From Micromonospora sp. ALFpr18c (lineage in GTDB: Bacteria > Actinomycetota > Actinomycetes > Mycobacteriales > Micromonosporaceae): 33,252 nt of DNA. The notes below the pieces were generated by a model. That model did not search any database and was not told the DNA's origin. It was given only the letters and a program-made list of their open reading frames with translations. The stretch is from contig NZ_WBKR01000045.1 in assembly GCF_008868155.1 (NCBI RefSeq), positions 1 through 33,252 on the forward strand, in the 5' to 3' direction. The position numbers were made by a program, and so were the translations under genes. Positions 30,684 through 33,252 of this stretch are shown here, piece by piece (position 1 is the first letter of the stretch; the number at the start of each line of letters is the position of its first letter).

Positions 30684-31988
30684 ATGACCAGCATCGCGAT
30701 CCCGCCGGGGATGCCGCAGTACGACGACGTGCCGCGTTTCGACGTGGCCCGGGTGCGCGCCGACTTCCCGATCCTGGACCGGGAGATCAACGGGCATCCG
30801 CTGGTCTACCTCGACAGCGCCAACACCTCGCACAAGCCCCGCCAGGTGCTCGACGTGCTCGACGAGCACTACGCGCGGCACAACGCCAACGTGTCGCGCT
30901 CGGTGCACACCCTGGGCACCGAGGCCACCGAGGCGTACGAGGGGGCGCGGGCGAAGATCGCCGCGTTCATCAACGCGCCGAGCGTCGACGAGGTGGTGTT
31001 CACCAAGAACTCCACCGAGGCGATCAACATCGTGGCGTACGCCTTCTCGAACGCCTCGCTGCGCCCCGACGGTGACCCCCGGTTCCGGCTCGGCCCGGGC
31101 GACGAGGTGGTGATCTCCGAGATGGAGCACCACTCGAACATCGTCCCGTGGCAGCTGCTGTGCGAGCGCACCGGCGCGACCCTGCGCTGGTTCCCGGTCA
31201 CCGACGGCGGCCGCCTCGACGAGTCCGGCCTGGAAGACCTGGTCACCGAACGGACGAAGATCGTCTCGCTGGTGCACATGTCGAACATCCTCGGCACCGT
31301 CAACGCCACCTCCCGGATCACCGCGCGGGTCCGCGAGGTGGGCGCGCTGCTGCTGCTGGACTGCTCCCAGTCGGTGCCGCACCTGCCCATCGACGTGGTC
31401 GACCTGGACGCCGACTACATCGTCTTCACCGGCCACAAGATGCTCGGCCCGACCGGCATCGGCGTGCTCTGGGGCCGGGGGGAGCTGCTGGCGGCCATGC
31501 CACCGGTCTTCGGCGGCGGCTCGATGATCGAGACGGTCACCATGGCCCGGGCGACGTTCGCCGCGCCGCCGGCCCGGTTCGAGGCGGGCACCCCGCCGAT
31601 CGCCGAGGCGGTCGCGCTCGGCGCGGCGGTGGACTACCTCACCGGCATCGGCATGCCGGCCATCCAGTGGCACGAGAAGGAGCTGACGGCGTACGCGCTG
31701 GACGCCCTCGGCTCGGTCCCCGACCTGCGGATCTTCGGCCCGACCGTGCCGATCGGCCGGGGCGGCACCATCTCGTTCGCGCTGGGTGACGTGCACCCGC
31801 ACGACGTGGGTCAGGTGCTCGACTCGCTCGGCGTGCAGGTGCGGGTGGGCCACCACTGTGCCAAGCCGGTGTGCAGCCGGTTCGGCGTCCCGGCCATGAC
31901 CCGGGCCTCGTTCTACCTCTACACCACCACCGAGGAGATCGACGCTCTGGTGGCCGGTCTGGAGCAGGTGCGGAAGGTGTTCGACTGA
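30684..31988 (+). CDS. sufS: Cysteine desulfurase SufS
   Basis: A 434-residue PLP enzyme that removes sulfur from cysteine for cluster assembly. The PLP lysine is Lys252 in FTGHKMLGPTGIGVLWG. The cofactor histidine lies in EMEHHSNIVPW. The persulfide cysteine is Cys392 in RVGHHCAKPVCSRFG, with no long flexible loop around it, so it is a group II desulfurase, the type partnered by SufU. The N terminus has ~15 extra residues before FDVARVRADFPIL. It begins 18 nt after sufC and overlaps sufU by 1 nt (TGATG). Confidence 0.97.
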   Translation: MTSIAIPPGMPQYDDVPRFDVARVRADFPILDREINGHPLVYLDSANTSHKPRQVLDVLDEHYARHNANVSRSVHTLGTEATEAYEGARAKIAAFINAPSVDEVVFTKNSTEAINIVAYAFSNASLRPDGDPRFRLGPGDEVVISEMEHHSNIVPWQLLCERTGATLRWFPVTDGGRLDESGLEDLVTERTKIVSLVHMSNILGTVNATSRITARVREVGALLLLDCSQSVPHLPIDVVDLDADYIVFTGHKMLGPTGIGVLWGRGELLAAMPPVFGGGSMIETVTMARATFAAPPARFEAGTPPIAEAVALGAAVDYLTGIGMPAIQWHEKELTAYALDALGSVPDLRIFGPTVPIGRGGTISFALGDVHPHDVGQVLDSLGVQVRVGHHCAKPVCSRFGVPAMTRASFYLYTTTEEIDALVAGLEQVRKVFD

Positions 31989-32461
31989 TGCAGCTCGACC
32001 AGCTCTACCAGGAGATCATCCTGGACCACTACAAGCACCCGCACGGGCGTGGCCTGCGCGACGCCGACGACCCGGGCGACCAGGTCGCGGAAGCGCACCA
32101 CGTCAACCCGACCTGCGGCGACGAGGTCACCGTCCGGGTGGCCACCGACGGCGACGTGCTGCACGACATCTCGTACGACGGGATGGGCTGCTCGATCAGC
32201 CAGGCCTCGGCGAGCGTCCTGCACGAGTTGCTGCGTGGCCGGGGCGCCGGGGAAGCATTCGAGGTGCACCAGGCGTTCGTGGAGTTGATGTCCGGACGTG
32301 GCCAGGTCACGCCCGACGAGGACGTACTCGGTGACGGGGTTGCTTTCGCGGGTGTGGCCCGCTACCCCGCCCGGGTCAAGTGCGCGCTGCTGCCGTGGAT
32401 GGCGTTCAAGGACGCCGCGGCACGCGCCGGTGTGGGCGTGAGCCCGGAGGTGAAGGCATGA
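31988..32461 (+). CDS. sufU: Sulfur-transfer zinc protein SufU
   Basis: A 157-residue IscU-like protein that accepts sulfur from SufS in Gram-positive SUF systems. The zinc ligands are in place: Cys43 with Asp45 (NPTCGDEV), Cys68 (GMGCSISQAS) and Cys132 (RVKCALLPW). The N-terminal LYQEIILDHYKHPHGRG is a family hallmark, as is the extended segment between Cys68 and Cys132 that separates SufU from IscU. It is coupled to sufS by a TGATG overlap and to sufT by ATGA. Confidence 0.96.
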   Translation: MQLDQLYQEIILDHYKHPHGRGLRDADDPGDQVAEAHHVNPTCGDEVTVRVATDGDVLHDISYDGMGCSISQASASVLHELLRGRGAGEAFEVHQAFVELMSGRGQVTPDEDVLGDGVAFAGVARYPARVKCALLPWMAFKDAAARAGVGVSPEVKA

Positions 32462-32961
32462 GCGAGAACACCGCTACCGCAGCGACGCCGGAGGCCGGTG
32501 ACGCCACCGCGGCGCCGCAGACCGACGCCGTGACGACCAACGGTGCCGCGACGCCGGGTGCCGGCGACGCCGTCACCCCGGCTGGCGACGCGGTCGCCGC
32601 AGCGGGCGGCGCCGTCACCCCGGCGGGTGGCGTCAGCAAGGCCATGATCGCCGACATCGAGGAGGCGATGAAGGACGTCGTCGACCCGGAGCTCGGCATC
32701 AACGTGGTCGACCTCGGCCTGGTGTACGGCGTGCACGTCGACGACGAGAACGTCGCCACCCTGGACATGACGCTCACCTCGGCGGCCTGCCCGCTGACCG
32801 ACGTGATCGAGGACCAGGCCCGGCAGGCACTGACCACCGGCCCCGGCGGCGGTCTGGTCAACGACATCCGGATCAACTGGGTGTGGCTCCCGCCGTGGGG
32901 TCCGGACAAGATCACTGACGAGGGCCGGGACCAGCTTCGTTCCCTCGGCTTCAACGTCTGA
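32458..32961 (+). CDS. sufT: SufT / MIP18-like Fe-S assembly factor with long N-terminal extension
   Basis: A 167-residue protein whose C-terminal ~105 residues form a DUF59 (MIP18/PaaD-like) domain: MIADIEEAMKDVVDPELGINVVDLGLVYGV, TLTSAACPLTDVIEDQ with the conserved cysteine, then WLPPWGPDKITDEGRDQLRSLGF. SufT assists Fe-S cluster maturation and carriage. The first ~58 residues are an Ala/Thr/Gly/Asp-rich low-complexity segment with imperfect repeats (GDAVTPAG, GDAVAAAG, GAVTPAGG), probably disordered; typical SufT proteins are about 100-110 residues. GAAGG precedes the ATG. It overlaps sufU by 4 nt and is the last gene of the operon. Confidence 0.94.
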   Translation: MSENTATAATPEAGDATAAPQTDAVTTNGAATPGAGDAVTPAGDAVAAAGGAVTPAGGVSKAMIADIEEAMKDVVDPELGINVVDLGLVYGVHVDDENVATLDMTLTSAACPLTDVIEDQARQALTTGPGGGLVNDIRINWVWLPPWGPDKITDEGRDQLRSLGFNV

Positions 32962-32979
32962 GCCGACCCCGGTCGGCTC
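32960..32979 (+). terminator. Hairpin overlapping the sufT stop
   Basis: GAGCCGACC and GGTCGGCTC (9-bp arms around CC) overlap the sufT stop codon and immediately precede a larger terminator hairpin. Confidence 0.55.
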
Positions 32980-32984
32980 CACCC

Positions 32985-33020
32985 GTCGAGCGCGATGCCC
33001 ACCGGGGCGTCGCGCTCGAC
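32985..33020 (+). terminator. Terminator of the suf operon
   Basis: GTCGAGCGCGATGCCC pairs with GGGCGTCGCGCTCGAC over 16 pairs (one T-G wobble) around an ACCG loop, 24 nt after the sufT stop. It is one of the longest stems in the window. Confidence 0.8.
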
Positions 33021-33064
33021 CCGTCCCACGCCTCCCTCGGCCGCGCGCCGGGATCCTGCTGCGT

Positions 33065-33134
33065 CGATCTTGCACTTTTGGTCGTTGTTGTAGGCCGGTA
33101 AGGGGCATTCGTCACCACAGGAAGTGCAAGATCG
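33065..33134. repeat. Palindromic element with 13-bp arms
   Basis: CGATCTTGCACTT (33065-33077) and AAGTGCAAGATCG (33122-33134) are perfect inverted copies around a 44-nt, comparatively AT-rich centre without a credible gene. It is likely one member of a dispersed intergenic repeat family. Confidence 0.65.
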
Positions 33135-33163
33135 GGTGGGCGCGGGACTCGGCGAGAGCCTGG

Positions 33164-33237
33164 AGATCGTGCTCGATCCAGGATGTAGTGGCATCTGGCG
33201 CTCCCGACACCACTACATCCTGGATCGAGCACGATCT
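33164..33237. repeat. Palindromic element with perfect 28-bp arms
   Basis: Arms at 33164-33191 and 33210-33237 are exact reverse complements (beginning AGATCGTGCTCGATCC) around an 18-nt loop. There is no open reading frame. It lies 29 nt after the previous element and near the window edge. Confidence 0.8.
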
Positions 33238-33252
33238 TGGCGCGGGGCGCGG

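Overview
The window is high-GC DNA with strong G/C third-position bias. It carries typical actinomycete genes: the sporulation regulator whiA, the RNA-polymerase-binding protein rbpA, the G6PD assembly factor opcA, and a sufR-B-D-C-S-U-T operon. Gene order, GTG starts and the style of the short repeats suggest Micromonospora or a close relative in Micromonosporaceae. That assignment is inference, since there is no rRNA gene to anchor it. No tRNA, rRNA, CRISPR array, transposase or prophage gene is visible.

Layout. (1) 199-6206 looks like an accessory segment. It holds a secreted C39-like peptidase, recQ, an unknown protein, an XRE/DUF5753 regulator with its DUF397 partner, a SWIM zinc-finger protein and a small GYD-like protein. 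(2) 6431-9414 is the rapZ-yvcK-whiA regulatory cluster. (3) 9682-13568 is gap-pgk-tpiA (lower glycolysis), then secG and rbpA. (4) On the minus strand, 22172 down to 13588, lies a pentose-phosphate/upper-glycolysis block in the order tkt-tal-pgi-zwf-opcA-pgl. Its genes are closely spaced or overlapping, except that a terminator separates opcA from pgl. (5) 22437-26018 holds heme O/A synthesis (ctaB and, on the opposite strand, ctaA) flanking an unknown small protein and an ATP-grasp enzyme. (6) 26135-32961 is the SUF Fe-S cluster operon: sufR, sufB, sufD, a Rieske ferredoxin, sufC, sufS, sufU, sufT. Its genes are nearly all coupled by 1-4 nt stop/start overlaps, and it ends in a strong terminator.

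The genes form a carbon/energy/cofactor neighbourhood. Triose and pentose phosphate interconversion supplies NADPH and precursors, ctaA/ctaB supply heme A for cytochrome oxidase, and SUF supplies Fe-S clusters.

The most unusual signals are short repeats rather than new enzymes. pgk contains an extra in-frame 60-bp palindromic segment flanked by a 6-bp direct repeat, adding 20 residues between two substrate-binding motifs. zwf begins with two perfect tandem 60-bp units, each opening with GTG. Three more palindromic elements occur outside genes: an 80-nt three-way-junction-like structure between the ATP-grasp gene and ctaA, and two consecutive large inverted repeats at the right edge. I also see a probable SufR operator overlapping the -10 box of the suf promoter, and a recurring arrangement of a TANNNT box 6-7 nt before a start codon, suggesting leaderless transcripts for recQ, ctaA, sufR and one unknown gene.
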